Source of the DNA: VBDM01 sp041496705
GTDB lineage: Bacteria; Pseudomonadota; Gammaproteobacteria; Burkholderiales; SG8-39
Reading direction: 5' to 3'
NCBI GenBank assembly: GCA_041496705.1
Contig: JBGQFD010000013.1
Coordinates: forward strand, 1-45,989
DNA: 45,989 bases
Within the stretch, counting starts at the first letter, position 1. Each line of letters begins with the position of its first letter. Made by a program: the position numbers and the translations under genes. This document shows, one piece after another, positions 38,740 through 45,989 of the stretch. The notes under the pieces were generated by a model. That model was not told the DNA's origin and did not search any database. It worked only from the letters and a program-made list of their open reading frames with translations.

Positions 38740-39768
38740 ATGACGCATCAGGTCAGCATTCGCAATACCGGACATCAGTTCCCCGCGCCCGAGGGCACCA
38801 GCATCCTGCAGGCCGCCCTCGACGCCGGACTGGTTCTTCCCTACGGATGCCGCGACGGCGCCTGCGGCAGCTGCAAGGGCAAACTCGTCGAGGGCATTAT
38901 CGACTACGGGCGCTACTCGGAGAAGGCGCTGAGCGCCGCGGAGCGCGACCAGGGTTTCGCCCTGTTCTGCCAGGCGAAGCCCCTGAGCGATGTGATCATC
39001 GAAGCGCGCGAAGTGCGCAAGGCGGGCGACATCCAGATACGCAAGTTCCCGGCGCGTGTGCACAAGCTCGAGCGCGCCGCCGGCGACGCCATGATCGTCT
39101 ATCTCAAGCTGCCTGCGAACGAGCGGCTCATGTTCATTCCCGGCCAGTATGTCGACATCCTGCTCAAGGACGGCTCGCGCCGGAGTTTCTCGATGGCGAA
39201 CGCGCCGCACGACGACGAATTCGTGCAGCTGCACGTGCGCCGCGTGCCGGGCGGCACCTTTACCGAACACGTTTTCAGTAGCATGAAGGAACGCGACATC
39301 CTGCGTCTCGAGGGGCCCTTCGGCACCTTTTTCCTGCGCGAGGAATCGACCAAACCGATCGTGTTCCTCGCCTCCGGGACCGGGTTTGCGCCCATCAAGG
39401 CGGTCATCGAAGCGGCCTTCAAGAAAGGCATCTCGCGGCCGATGTCGCTCTACTGGGGCGGGCGCCGCCCGAAAGACCTGTACCTGAGCGCGCTCGCCGA
39501 GCGCTGGGTCGCGGAACATCCCGCCCTGAGCTACGTTCCGGTGGTCTCGGACGCGCTGCCGGAGGACGGCTGGAGCGGTCGCACGGGCTTCGTGCACCGC
39601 GCCGTCATGCAGGATCTCCCGGATCTCTCCGGCCACCAAGTCTACGCCTGCGGCGTGCCCATCATGGTGGATTCAGCGCGGCGCGACTTTCTCGCCCGCT
39701 GCGGTCTTTCCGAGAGCGAGTTCTACTCGGATTCGTTTACGACTGCCGCCGACCGCGCGGCTATCTGA
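38740..39768 (+). CDS. 2Fe-2S ferredoxin/FAD/NAD(P)H oxidoreductase (AscD-like)
   Basis: 342 aa electron-transfer reductase. The plant-type 2Fe-2S domain is N-terminal (about 1-92), with Cys37, Cys42, Cys45 and Cys77 (YGCRDGACGSCKG...LFCQA). The FAD domain follows (RRSFSMANAP), then the NAD(P) domain (FLASGTGFAPIKAVIE and YACGVPIMVDSARRDF). This order matches CDP-6-deoxy-delta-3,4-glucoseen reductase-like proteins and oxygenase reductases. ATG 38740 matches the domain start; an open frame from 38515 is antisense to the SDR gene. The electron acceptor is unknown and no oxygenase is adjacent. Confidence 0.9.
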   Translation: MTHQVSIRNTGHQFPAPEGTSILQAALDAGLVLPYGCRDGACGSCKGKLVEGIIDYGRYSEKALSAAERDQGFALFCQAKPLSDVIIEAREVRKAGDIQIRKFPARVHKLERAAGDAMIVYLKLPANERLMFIPGQYVDILLKDGSRRSFSMANAPHDDEFVQLHVRRVPGGTFTEHVFSSMKERDILRLEGPFGTFFLREESTKPIVFLASGTGFAPIKAVIEAAFKKGISRPMSLYWGGRRPKDLYLSALAERWVAEHPALSYVPVVSDALPEDGWSGRTGFVHRAVMQDLPDLSGHQVYACGVPIMVDSARRDFLARCGLSESEFYSDSFTTAADRAAI

Positions 39769-39834
39769 CCCCGGCCTGCGGATTCCCGCCACGATCGCCG
39801 CGGATTCGCCCGCGGGCGCCTTGCGCCTGTGCGC

Positions 39835-40824
39835 TCAGTCGGTCGTAACGCCGTATTGCACGACGAGCTTCGTCCAGCGCTCGATCTCTTCGTGCATGAA
39901 AGACTGCTGGTCGCGGGGCGCGATCGCCAGGACGCGGCCGCCGTCGCGCTCCACGCGCGAGGCGAATTCCGGATCGCGGACGATCGCGGTCATGGCGTTG
40001 CGCAGGATCTCCACGACCGGTCCAGGGGTCGCGGCGGGCGCAAAAATTCCAAACCAGCTCTCTCCTTCGAACCTGCCGACGCCGGTCTCGCCCACGGTCG
40101 GAACATCCGGCAGATGGCTGGAGCGGCTCGCCGAAGACACCGCGAGGCCCTTCAGCCGTCCGGACTGCACGTACTGCTTCGACGCCGACAGGTTGTCGAA
40201 GAGCAGATCGAGGCGCCCCGCCATCATTTCCTGGTGTGCCGCCGCGGCGCCCTTGAACGGTACGTGCAGCGTATCCAGGCCGAGGCTGCGGAAGAGGATC
40301 GTCCCCCACACGTGCTGGAGTGTGCCGATCCCCGCCGATCCGTAAGTGAGCTTGCCCGGCCTTTCCTTCGCGTACTTGACGAATTCCGCAAGATTCGACA
40401 CCGGAAGGTCGGCGCGCGTGAGCAGCAGGAACGGGTAGGCGGAGGTGAATCCCAGCGGCACGAAGTCGCGCAGCGGATCGTACGAAATCTCCTTGATCAG
40501 CGCCTTGTTCATGACGATGTTGAAGATGCCGCCGACGAGAAGCGTGTATCCGTCCGCGGGCGCCCTGGCGACGTACTCGGTGCCGACGAGCGATCCTGCG
40601 CCTACGCGGTTTTCCACCACCGCCGGCTGGCGCAGTAACTCGCCGAGCTTCTGCGCGACGCCGCGGCCGAGGATATCGGTTCCCCCGCCCGGCGCCTGGG
40701 GCACGATCAGCCGCATCGGGCGGGCGGGAAACTCCTGGGCGAGGCAGGCGCCGGCCGACAGGGCCAGCGCCGCTGCCCACCCGCCGATTCGCGCGGCTTG
40801 GCGGGCTGTTCGCAGATTCGTCAT
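39835..40824 (-). CDS. Bug-family periplasmic solute receptor (TctC-like)
   Basis: 329 aa. The signal peptide ends at about residue 29 (SAGACLAQEFPARP). The mature Bug fold shows MRLIVPQAPGGGTDILGRG, VVENRVGAGSLVGTEYVA, LTYGSAGIGTLQHV and FKGAAAAHQEMMAG. ATG 40824 has a GGAG ribosome-binding site; the longer frame to 40875 overlaps livF. Such receptors bind carboxylates and normally serve a TctAB permease, but none is adjacent; betaproteobacteria carry many orphans. It lies 31 nt after livF on the same strand, so it may be expressed with the liv operon. Confidence 0.93.
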   Translation of the reverse strand: MTNLRTARQAARIGGWAAALALSAGACLAQEFPARPMRLIVPQAPGGGTDILGRGVAQKLGELLRQPAVVENRVGAGSLVGTEYVARAPADGYTLLVGGIFNIVMNKALIKEISYDPLRDFVPLGFTSAYPFLLLTRADLPVSNLAEFVKYAKERPGKLTYGSAGIGTLQHVWGTILFRSLGLDTLHVPFKGAAAAHQEMMAGRLDLLFDNLSASKQYVQSGRLKGLAVSSASRSSHLPDVPTVGETGVGRFEGESWFGIFAPAATPGPVVEILRNAMTAIVRDPEFASRVERDGGRVLAIAPRDQQSFMHEEIERWTKLVVQYGVTTD

Positions 40825-40855
40825 TTCAGGTCTCCTTTCACGGGTTCCTGCAGCA

Positions 40856-41566
40856 TCATTCCGCAGCTTCGCCAAGGTAGGCTTCGCGAACGCGTGGATC
40901 GGCGAGGAGCGCGCGTGCCTCTCCCGACAAGGCGATGTTTCCGCCTTCCATCACATAAGCGCGGCTGGCGAGCTCGAGCGCGAGTCTGGCGTTCTGTTCG
41001 ACCAGCAGAATCGTCACCCCTTCCCGGGCCGCACCGAGGACGATCTCGAAGATTCTCTGCACCAGCGCGGGGGCGAGCCCCATGCTCGGCTCATCTAGGA
41101 GCAGCAGCTTCGGCCGGCTCATCAGGGCGCGACCGATCGCCAGCATCTGCTGCTCCCCCCCGGATAGGGTACCGCCTGTCTGGCGCCGGCGCTCGGCCAG
41201 GCGCGGCATCAAGGCGAGCACGCTTTCCAGGTCCCGCCTGGCCGCTCCGCGCTCACGAAGATACGCACCCATCTCCAGGTTCTCCATCACCGTGAGCCTG
41301 CCAAAGATGCCGCGACCCTCGGGCACGAGCGCCAGGCCGCGGCTCGCCAGCTGGTGCGAGGCGAGCCCGGCCGTGTCCTCGCCTTCGAAGCGGATCGAGC
41401 CCGCGGTCCTGGGCAAGAGCCCGGCGATGGCCTTCAGCGTCGTCGTCTTGCCGGCGCCGTTCGCGCCGATCACGCACACGAGCTCGCCCGCACCGACCTG
41501 CAGATCGACTCCCTTTACGGCAACGATGCCGCCATAGGCGACGCGCAGGCCGCGGATCTCAAGCAC
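40856..41566 (-). CDS. livF: Branched-chain amino acid ABC transporter ATP-binding protein LivF
   Basis: One of two cytoplasmic ATPases powering the LivHM permease. 236 aa. Walker A is GANGAGKTT (34-42), the ABC signature LSGGEQQMLAIGRAL, Walker B LLLLDEPSMGLAP, and the switch His is replaced by Gln in LVEQNARLAL, as usual for LivF. Start chosen is GTG 41566, with GGAGG 5 nt upstream; another GTG at 41587 would give a longer overlap with livG. Confidence 0.95.
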   Translation of the reverse strand: MLEIRGLRVAYGGIVAVKGVDLQVGAGELVCVIGANGAGKTTTLKAIAGLLPRTAGSIRFEGEDTAGLASHQLASRGLALVPEGRGIFGRLTVMENLEMGAYLRERGAARRDLESVLALMPRLAERRRQTGGTLSGGEQQMLAIGRALMSRPKLLLLDEPSMGLAPALVQRIFEIVLGAAREGVTILLVEQNARLALELASRAYVMEGGNIALSGEARALLADPRVREAYLGEAAE

Positions 41567-42356
41567 GCACGCCTCCACCGGGGGCACCGGCGACGCCGGC
41601 TCCGAGGTAGGCTTCGATCACTGCCGCGTCGCGCTGCACTTCCGGCGGCCGGCCCTCGGCGATCTTGCGCCCGTAGTCGAGCACCGCAACACGATCGCAC
41701 AGCCCCATGACGAGTTTCACGTCGTGCTCGATGAGGAGCAGGGTGACGCCCTGGGCGCGGATCGCCTCGAGGAGCCTGCGCAACGCGGCAGTCTCCGTCG
41801 CGTTCATGCCGGCGGCTGGCTCGTCGAGCGCGAGGAGCTTCGGATCGGTGGCGAGCGCCCTGGCGATTTCCAGGCGGCGCTGATCGCCATAGGCGAGATG
41901 GCGCGAGGGCTCGTCGCGGCGCGCGGTCAGCCCGACGAATTCGAGCAGCGCCAGCGAACGCTCGTGAATCGCGCGCTCCTCGGCGAGCGTCTTCGGACCG
42001 CGCAGCACGGCGCCGATCACGCCCGTGCGGGTGCGCACGTGTCGCCCCACCATGACGTTTTCGAGCACGCTCATGTTGGCGAAGAGGCGAATGTTCTGGA
42101 AGGTGCGGGCGATGCCGCGCTGAGCTGCCTGCTCGGGGGCGCGGGCGTCGAGTCGCGCGCCTGCGAATTCGAAAGTTCCGGAATCCGCTCGGTACAGGCC
42201 GGTGAGCAGATTGAAGAACGTCGTCTTTCCGGCGCCGTTCGGTCCGATCAGACCGTAGATCTCGCCCGACTGGATGACGATCGACACCTCGCAGAGCGCC
42301 TGCACGCCGCCGAAGCTCTTGGAAATCCGGCTTGCGCCTAGGAGCGGCCCGGTCAC
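41559..42356 (-). CDS. livG: Branched-chain amino acid ABC transporter ATP-binding protein LivG
   Basis: Second ATPase of the transporter. 265 aa. Walker A GPNGAGKTT (38-46), Q-loop region RTFQNIRLF, signature LAYGDQRRLEIARAL, Walker B LLALDEPAAGMN and switch His in LIEHDVKLVMG. The start is taken as GTG 42356, overlapping the livM stop as GTGA; GTG 42392 is possible but overlaps livM by 40 nt. Confidence 0.95.
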   Translation of the reverse strand: MTGPLLGASRISKSFGGVQALCEVSIVIQSGEIYGLIGPNGAGKTTFFNLLTGLYRADSGTFEFAGARLDARAPEQAAQRGIARTFQNIRLFANMSVLENVMVGRHVRTRTGVIGAVLRGPKTLAEERAIHERSLALLEFVGLTARRDEPSRHLAYGDQRRLEIARALATDPKLLALDEPAAGMNATETAALRRLLEAIRAQGVTLLLIEHDVKLVMGLCDRVAVLDYGRKIAEGRPPEVQRDAAVIEAYLGAGVAGAPGGGVRA

Positions 42357-43414
42357 CCGGCAAACTCCCGCTTGCGCAACTTCGCCGGCCACAGGCCCGC
42401 CGGGCGGAACAGCATCACCAAGATCAGCGCCAGGCCGAACAGCAGCATGCGGATCGCTTCCGGGTCGACGACGACCCTTCCGAACAGGGCCTGCTGCACC
42501 GGGACGACGGTGAAACGGATCACTTCAGGGAGTCCGGTGAGCAGCACAGCCCCTAGGATTACGCCGGCGATGTTGCCCATCCCGCCGAGCACCACCATCG
42601 ACAGCACCATCACCGATTCGAGCAGGCTGAAGCTCTCAGGGCTGATGAAACCCTGGATGGACGCGAACAGCCCGCCGGCGAGACCACCGAACGACGCGCC
42701 CATCGCAAAGGCGAGCAGCTTGATGTTGCGCGTGTTGATGCCCATGGCGCGCGCGGCGATCTCGTCCTCGCGGATCGCCTCCCAGGCGCGGCCGATGCGC
42801 GAATCCTGCAGCCGCAGGTTGAGCACGATGATGGCGAGGATCAGCGCGAGCAGCGCGTAGTAGTATTTCTGCGGCCCGCTGAAATCCACGCCGAGCAGCG
42901 TTTCGCGGGTGCTGAACGAGAAGCCGCCCAGCTTCAGCGGATCGACCAAGTTCACGCCCTGCGGCCCGTTGGTGATGTTCACCGGTGCATTCAGGTTGTT
43001 CAGGAAAATGCGGATGATCTCGCCGAAGCCGAGCGTCACGATTGCCAGATAGTCGCCGCGCAGCTTGAGCGTCGGCGCCCCCAGCAGCACGCCGAATCCC
43101 GCTGCCACCAGGAATCCCAGCGGCAGCGTGATCCAGAACGGGAGATGCAGGCCGAAATGCGGGGATGCGAGCAAGGCGTAGGTATACGCGCCGACGGCGT
43201 AGAAGGCGATGTAGCCCAGGTCCAGCAGCCCGGCGAATCCCACCACGATGTTCAGGCCGAGGGCGAGCATCGCGTAGAGCAGCGCGAGATTCACGACGCG
43301 TACCCAGGCCTGGCCGAACGCAGCCGCAAGCGCGAGCGGCAGAACCGCGAGCGCGACGCCGACCAGCGCGACTCCGATCCAGGCGAACGCCTTGCGGCCG
43401 GGAATCCGTTCCAC
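42353..43414 (-). CDS. livM: Branched-chain amino acid ABC transporter permease LivM
   Basis: Inner-membrane permease subunit, 353 aa, with about ten hydrophobic helices. Family segments: YAMLALGLNIVVGFAGLLDLG, TLKLRGDYLAIVTLGFGEI and the ATPase-contact loop REDEIAARAMGINTRNIKLLAF. The start is GTG 43414, one nucleotide after the livH stop. Confidence 0.95.
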   Translation of the reverse strand: MERIPGRKAFAWIGVALVGVALAVLPLALAAAFGQAWVRVVNLALLYAMLALGLNIVVGFAGLLDLGYIAFYAVGAYTYALLASPHFGLHLPFWITLPLGFLVAAGFGVLLGAPTLKLRGDYLAIVTLGFGEIIRIFLNNLNAPVNITNGPQGVNLVDPLKLGGFSFSTRETLLGVDFSGPQKYYYALLALILAIIVLNLRLQDSRIGRAWEAIREDEIAARAMGINTRNIKLLAFAMGASFGGLAGGLFASIQGFISPESFSLLESVMVLSMVVLGGMGNIAGVILGAVLLTGLPEVIRFTVVPVQQALFGRVVVDPEAIRMLLFGLALILVMLFRPAGLWPAKLRKREFAG

Positions 43415-43415
43415 G

Positions 43416-44345
43416 CTAGGAGCGCTCCGACACGCGCTCGCCGAGCAAACCCGAGGGCCGGATCGTCAGAACCACGATGAGGACGAGGAATGCGAAAACG
43501 TCCTGGTAGTTGCTGCCGAGGACATCGCCGGTCAGGTCGCCGATGTAGCCCGCACCCAGGCTTTCGATGAGCCCGAGCAGAAGGCCACCGAGCATCGCCC
43601 CGGCGATGTTGCCGATCCCGCCCAGTACGGCGGCGGTAAACGCCTTCAAGCCGAGCATGAAGCCCATGTAGTAGTGTGCGATGCCGTAGTAGGCCGATAC
43701 CATCAGCCCGGCGACCGCGGCGAGCGCCGCGCCGAGCAGGAACGCCGCGACGATCGCGCGGTTCGCGTCCACGCCCATCAACCCGGCTACCTGGGCGTTC
43801 TCCGCGGTGGCGCGCATGGCGAGGCCGAGGCGCGTGCGGTGAACGATGGCGAGCAGGCCCGCCATGAGCGCGCCCGCGAGGAGCACGATCAGGATCTGCA
43901 GATCGGTGACCGCAGCGCCGGCAACGCTGTAGGTGGTGGTTGCGAACACGGCGGGAAAGCTGAAGTAGCTGCGTCCCCAGAAGAGCATCGCCACGTTCTG
44001 CAGCACGATGGAAACGCCGATCGCCGTGATCAGCGGCGCGAGGCGCGGCGCCCCGCGCAGCGGCCGGTAGGCGACCCGCTCCATCGCGTAGGCGAGCAGC
44101 ATGCACAGCGGAATGGCGACCAGCAGGCCCGCGGCCATCACCGCCGCGGGCGGCAGCCCCAGGCCGGCGGCCATCAGCGCCTGGATCACCGAAAGCGCGG
44201 TAAGTGCACCGACCATGACCAGCTCCCCATGCGCGAAATTGATGAGGCCGACGATGCCGTACACCATGGTGTAGCCGAGCGCGACCAGGGCGTAGATGCT
44301 GCCAAGGGTGATGCCGTTGATCAGCTGCTGAAGGAAAATGTCCAT
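43416..44345 (-). CDS. livH: Branched-chain amino acid ABC transporter permease LivH
   Basis: Inner-membrane permease partner of LivM, 309 aa from ATG 44345. The N-terminus is the family hallmark LQQLINGITLGSIYALVALG followed by YGIVGLINFAHGE. The cytoplasmic loop RATAENAQVAGLMGVDANR contacts the ATPases. An open frame to 44471 reads back through the livJ-livH hairpin and is not used. Confidence 0.96.
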   Translation of the reverse strand: MDIFLQQLINGITLGSIYALVALGYTMVYGIVGLINFAHGELVMVGALTALSVIQALMAAGLGLPPAAVMAAGLLVAIPLCMLLAYAMERVAYRPLRGAPRLAPLITAIGVSIVLQNVAMLFWGRSYFSFPAVFATTTYSVAGAAVTDLQILIVLLAGALMAGLLAIVHRTRLGLAMRATAENAQVAGLMGVDANRAIVAAFLLGAALAAVAGLMVSAYYGIAHYYMGFMLGLKAFTAAVLGGIGNIAGAMLGGLLLGLIESLGAGYIGDLTGDVLGSNYQDVFAFLVLIVVLTIRPSGLLGERVSERS

Positions 44346-44360
44346 TGTCCGATCGAATGA

Positions 44361-44386
44361 AAACGGCACCCGCAGGTGCCGTTTTT
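44361..44386 (-). terminator. Hairpin terminator/attenuator between livJ and livH
   Basis: AAACGGCACC (44361-44370) and GGTGCCGTTT (44375-44384) form a perfect 10-bp stem with a 4-nt CGCA loop; both strands continue into short T runs. It sits 23 nt after livJ and 15 nt before livH. It probably stops most transcripts after livJ, giving more binding protein than permease. Confidence 0.8.
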
Positions 44387-44409
44387 CACGACCATGCCGC
44401 GCGCCCCCG

Positions 44410-45618
44410 TTACTTTTTCTCCGCGGCCGGCGCAGCGCCGCCGATCGTAGCGACCGCCTCCCATTTCCCACCCTTCGCCTTGAACATCGTGATCGGACCG
44501 TCCTTGATGTCGCCCTTGTCGTCGAAGCGGATCGGGCCGGTGATCCCGTTGTAGTCGATGCGCGCGAGCTCGGGCAGGAACTTCGCCGACTCAGTCGACC
44601 CGGCCTTCTTCATGGCCTCGATGAAGACGTTGAACGCGTCGTAGCCCTGCGGCGCGTAAAGAACGACGTCCTGGTTCCACTTGGCCTTGTACTTTCCGCC
44701 GAATCCCTGGCCCTGCGGCATGCGCTCGAGCGGCAGGCCGGGGAAGGAAGCCAGCGTCCCCTCGACCGCTTCCCCGCCGAGCTTGAAGAGCTCGGTACTC
44801 TGGATGCCGTCGGCGCCGACGTACTGGGCGGTGATGCCGAGTCCCTTCATCTGCTTCAGCATCGGTCCCGCCTGCGTGTCTATGCCGCCGAAGAAAATCA
44901 CGTCGGGCTTGCGGCTCTTGATCTTGGTGAGAATCGCCTTGAAGTCGGTGGACTTGTCCGTGGTGAACTCGCGCGCGACTACCTTGGTGCCCGCCGCCAG
45001 CGCGGATTTCTCGACGACATCGGCGACGCCTTGCCCGTAGGCGGTGCGATCGTCGATGATCGCGAGCGCCTTCGACTTGAGCTCCCTGGCGATGTATTCG
45101 CCCACCACCTTGCCCTGCTGGTTGTCGTTGGCGACCACGCGAAACGCGGTCTTGAAGCCCTGCTCGGTGTACTTGGGATTGGTGGCCGACGGGCTGATCT
45201 GCGGAATTCCCGCGTCGCTGTAGATCTTCGACGCCGGGATGGTGGTGCCGGAATTGAAGTGCCCGACCACCGCGTTCACCTTCGCATCGGCGAGCTTCTG
45301 CGCCACCACCGGAGCCATCTTCGGGTCGGCCTGGTCGTCCTCGGCCATGACCTGGAATTGCAGTTCTTTGCCGCCGATGGAAATCTTCGCCGCGTTGGCG
45401 TCCTCGGCGGCAAGCCGCACCGCGTTTTCCATATCCTTGCCGATGTGCGATTGCGGGCCGGTGAGCGGTGCGACGATCCCGATCTTGACGATCGTCGTTT
45501 GCGTGGCGGACGCTCCGCTCTTCGCTGCGGGCTGGGACTTCTTGTCTTCGGCGCAGCCCCCGACTACCAGCGCGATCGAGGCCAGCGTGGTTGCGATACA
45601 AGCACAGGAGAAATTCAT
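44410..45618 (-). CDS. livJ: Branched-chain amino acid ABC transporter substrate-binding lipoprotein LivJ
   Basis: Periplasmic binding protein of the Leu/Ile/Val family, here lipid-anchored. 402 aa from ATG 45618 with GGAGG upstream. The lipobox is LVVGGC (Cys22), followed by an Ala/Ser/Lys linker and the ligand-binding core: VKIGIVAPLTGPQSHIGKDM, VVGHFNSGTTIPASKIYSDAG and ATNPKYTEQGFKTAFRVVAND. First gene of livJHMGF. The exact substrate (branched-chain or other amino acids or amides) cannot be set from sequence alone. Confidence 0.94.
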   Translation of the reverse strand: MNFSCACIATTLASIALVVGGCAEDKKSQPAAKSGASATQTTIVKIGIVAPLTGPQSHIGKDMENAVRLAAEDANAAKISIGGKELQFQVMAEDDQADPKMAPVVAQKLADAKVNAVVGHFNSGTTIPASKIYSDAGIPQISPSATNPKYTEQGFKTAFRVVANDNQQGKVVGEYIARELKSKALAIIDDRTAYGQGVADVVEKSALAAGTKVVAREFTTDKSTDFKAILTKIKSRKPDVIFFGGIDTQAGPMLKQMKGLGITAQYVGADGIQSTELFKLGGEAVEGTLASFPGLPLERMPQGQGFGGKYKAKWNQDVVLYAPQGYDAFNVFIEAMKKAGSTESAKFLPELARIDYNGITGPIRFDDKGDIKDGPITMFKAKGGKWEAVATIGGAAPAAEKK

Positions 45619-45657
45619 GACGACCTCCGGGAGGCCCGCGGGTGAAAACGCCGGCTG

Positions 45658-45686
45658 ATTATGCGGACGCCCCGCTGGGCTGTCAA
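45658..45686 (-). promoter_or_regulatory. Strong sigma70 promoter of livJ
   Basis: On the minus strand TTGACA (45686-45681, perfect consensus), a 17-nt spacer, and CATAAT (45663-45658, 5 of 6). Transcription would start about 30 nt upstream of the livJ ATG. Confidence 0.75.
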
Positions 45687-45701
45687 TTTGACGCAGACGA
45701 C

Positions 45702-45729
45702 AAAAAAGCCGGCGAAGCCGGCTTTTTTT
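45702..45729. terminator. Bidirectional Rho-independent terminator
   Basis: A tract (45702-45707), GCCGGC (45708-45713), loop GAA, GCCGGC (45717-45722), T tract (45723-45729). On the minus strand it ends the cytochrome c transcript, 41 nt past its stop, and isolates the livJ promoter just downstream. Confidence 0.88.
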
Positions 45730-45769
45730 CACATGGCGTTTGCCTTCGGCGCGAGCGCTTGCGCGATCG

Positions 45770-45989
45770 CTACTTGACCGTCATTACGAACTTGGCGAGG
45801 GTCCTGGCGTCTTCCTCACTTACGGTGGCGTTGGGCGGCATCGGAACGGCTCCCCAGAGGCCTGTCGAGCCTTCGCGGATCTTCTTGGAGAGATAGGCTT
45901 CCGCGTCCTTGCGCGTCTTGTACTTCGCCGCCACTTCCTTGTAGGCGGGCCCCACCAGTTTCTTGTCCAGCGCATGGCAGGCGAGACAG
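45770..45989 (-). CDS. Class I cytochrome c (c551/c552-like), N-terminus cut by window edge
   Basis: Small periplasmic monoheme cytochrome. 72 codons are present. The heme site CLACH lies at the very edge, followed by ALDKKLVGPAYKEVAAKY. The Met ligand is in VPMPPNATVSEEDA, and the C-terminal helix is ARTLAKFVMTV. The missing part should be the signal peptide and about ten mature residues. An electron carrier to a terminal oxidase or nitrite reductase is likely. Confidence 0.9.
   Translation of the reverse strand, partial: CLACHALDKKLVGPAYKEVAAKYKTRKDAEAYLSKKIREGSTGLWGAVPMPPNATVSEEDARTLAKFVMTVK

Noticed and set aside
39807..39818. Palindrome CGCCCGCGGGCG in the gap between the flavin reductase and Bug receptor genes
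   Set aside because: Short, fully GC and without a T tract in a GC-rich genome; likely chance, at best a weak terminator stem.
43392..44360. 322-codon plus-strand frame opposite livH/livM
   Set aside because: Antisense shadow of conserved permease genes; no credible protein features.

Overview
The window is about 46 kb of GC-rich DNA (above 60% by eye) from a proteobacterium, most likely a betaproteobacterium. The evidence is the gene order mrcA<>pilMNOPQ-aroK-aroB-gltB-gltD, a Bug-type tricarboxylate receptor, a diheme cytochrome c4 beside engB, a cutA-dsbD pair, a livJHMGF cluster and a Mg-type HemB. The DNA is densely coding and looks chromosomal. I see no rRNA, tRNA, CRISPR array, insertion sequence or prophage gene.

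Layout, left to right. (1) The left edge cuts a minus-strand IcmF-type fused acyl-CoA mutase (1-2265); its promoter carries a perfect 16-bp palindrome. (2) A minus-strand pair follows, a copper P1B-ATPase and a beta-CASP nuclease, downstream of an FNR/ANR-like box. (3) glmU-glmS make UDP-GlcNAc precursors. (4) gltB-gltD (glutamate synthase), aroK-aroB (shikimate pathway) and pilMNOPQ (type IV pilus alignment complex and secretin) all read leftward. (5) Divergent to pilM is mrcA (PBP1a), then cyaY, lptM-lysA and an RND efflux adaptor/permease pair. (6) A leftward lipoprotein/ECF sigma/anti-sigma operon and cytochrome c4 follow. (7) engB and hemB read rightward; between and partly over them lies a strong candidate small RNA on the minus strand. 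(8) Leftward dsbD, cutA and a YeeZ-like SDR are divergent from a rightward 2Fe-2S/flavin reductase. (9) A leftward branched-chain amino acid ABC transporter (livJ-livH-livM-livG-livF) follows, with a Bug receptor gene at its 3' end. (10) The right edge cuts a small class I cytochrome c.

The most interesting element is the candidate sRNA at about 34502-34609 (minus). It has a Rho-independent terminator with a long T tract, three upstream hairpins, one of which displays a C-rich anti-Shine-Dalgarno loop, and a sigmaE/AlgU-like promoter (GAACCT-N16-TCTTA). It lies convergent to engB next to cytochrome c4, the locus that holds Spot 42 in enterobacteria and the envelope-stress sRNA ErsA in Pseudomonas. 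The other regulatory signals worth checking are the FNR-like box before the copper ATPase operon, the palindrome before icmF, and a possible ECF promoter before the lipoprotein/sigma operon.

Most genes are conserved housekeeping genes whose identities are secure. Start codons were moved inward from the longest open frames wherever the family N-terminus or a ribosome-binding site pointed to a later start; several starts are GTG or TTG.
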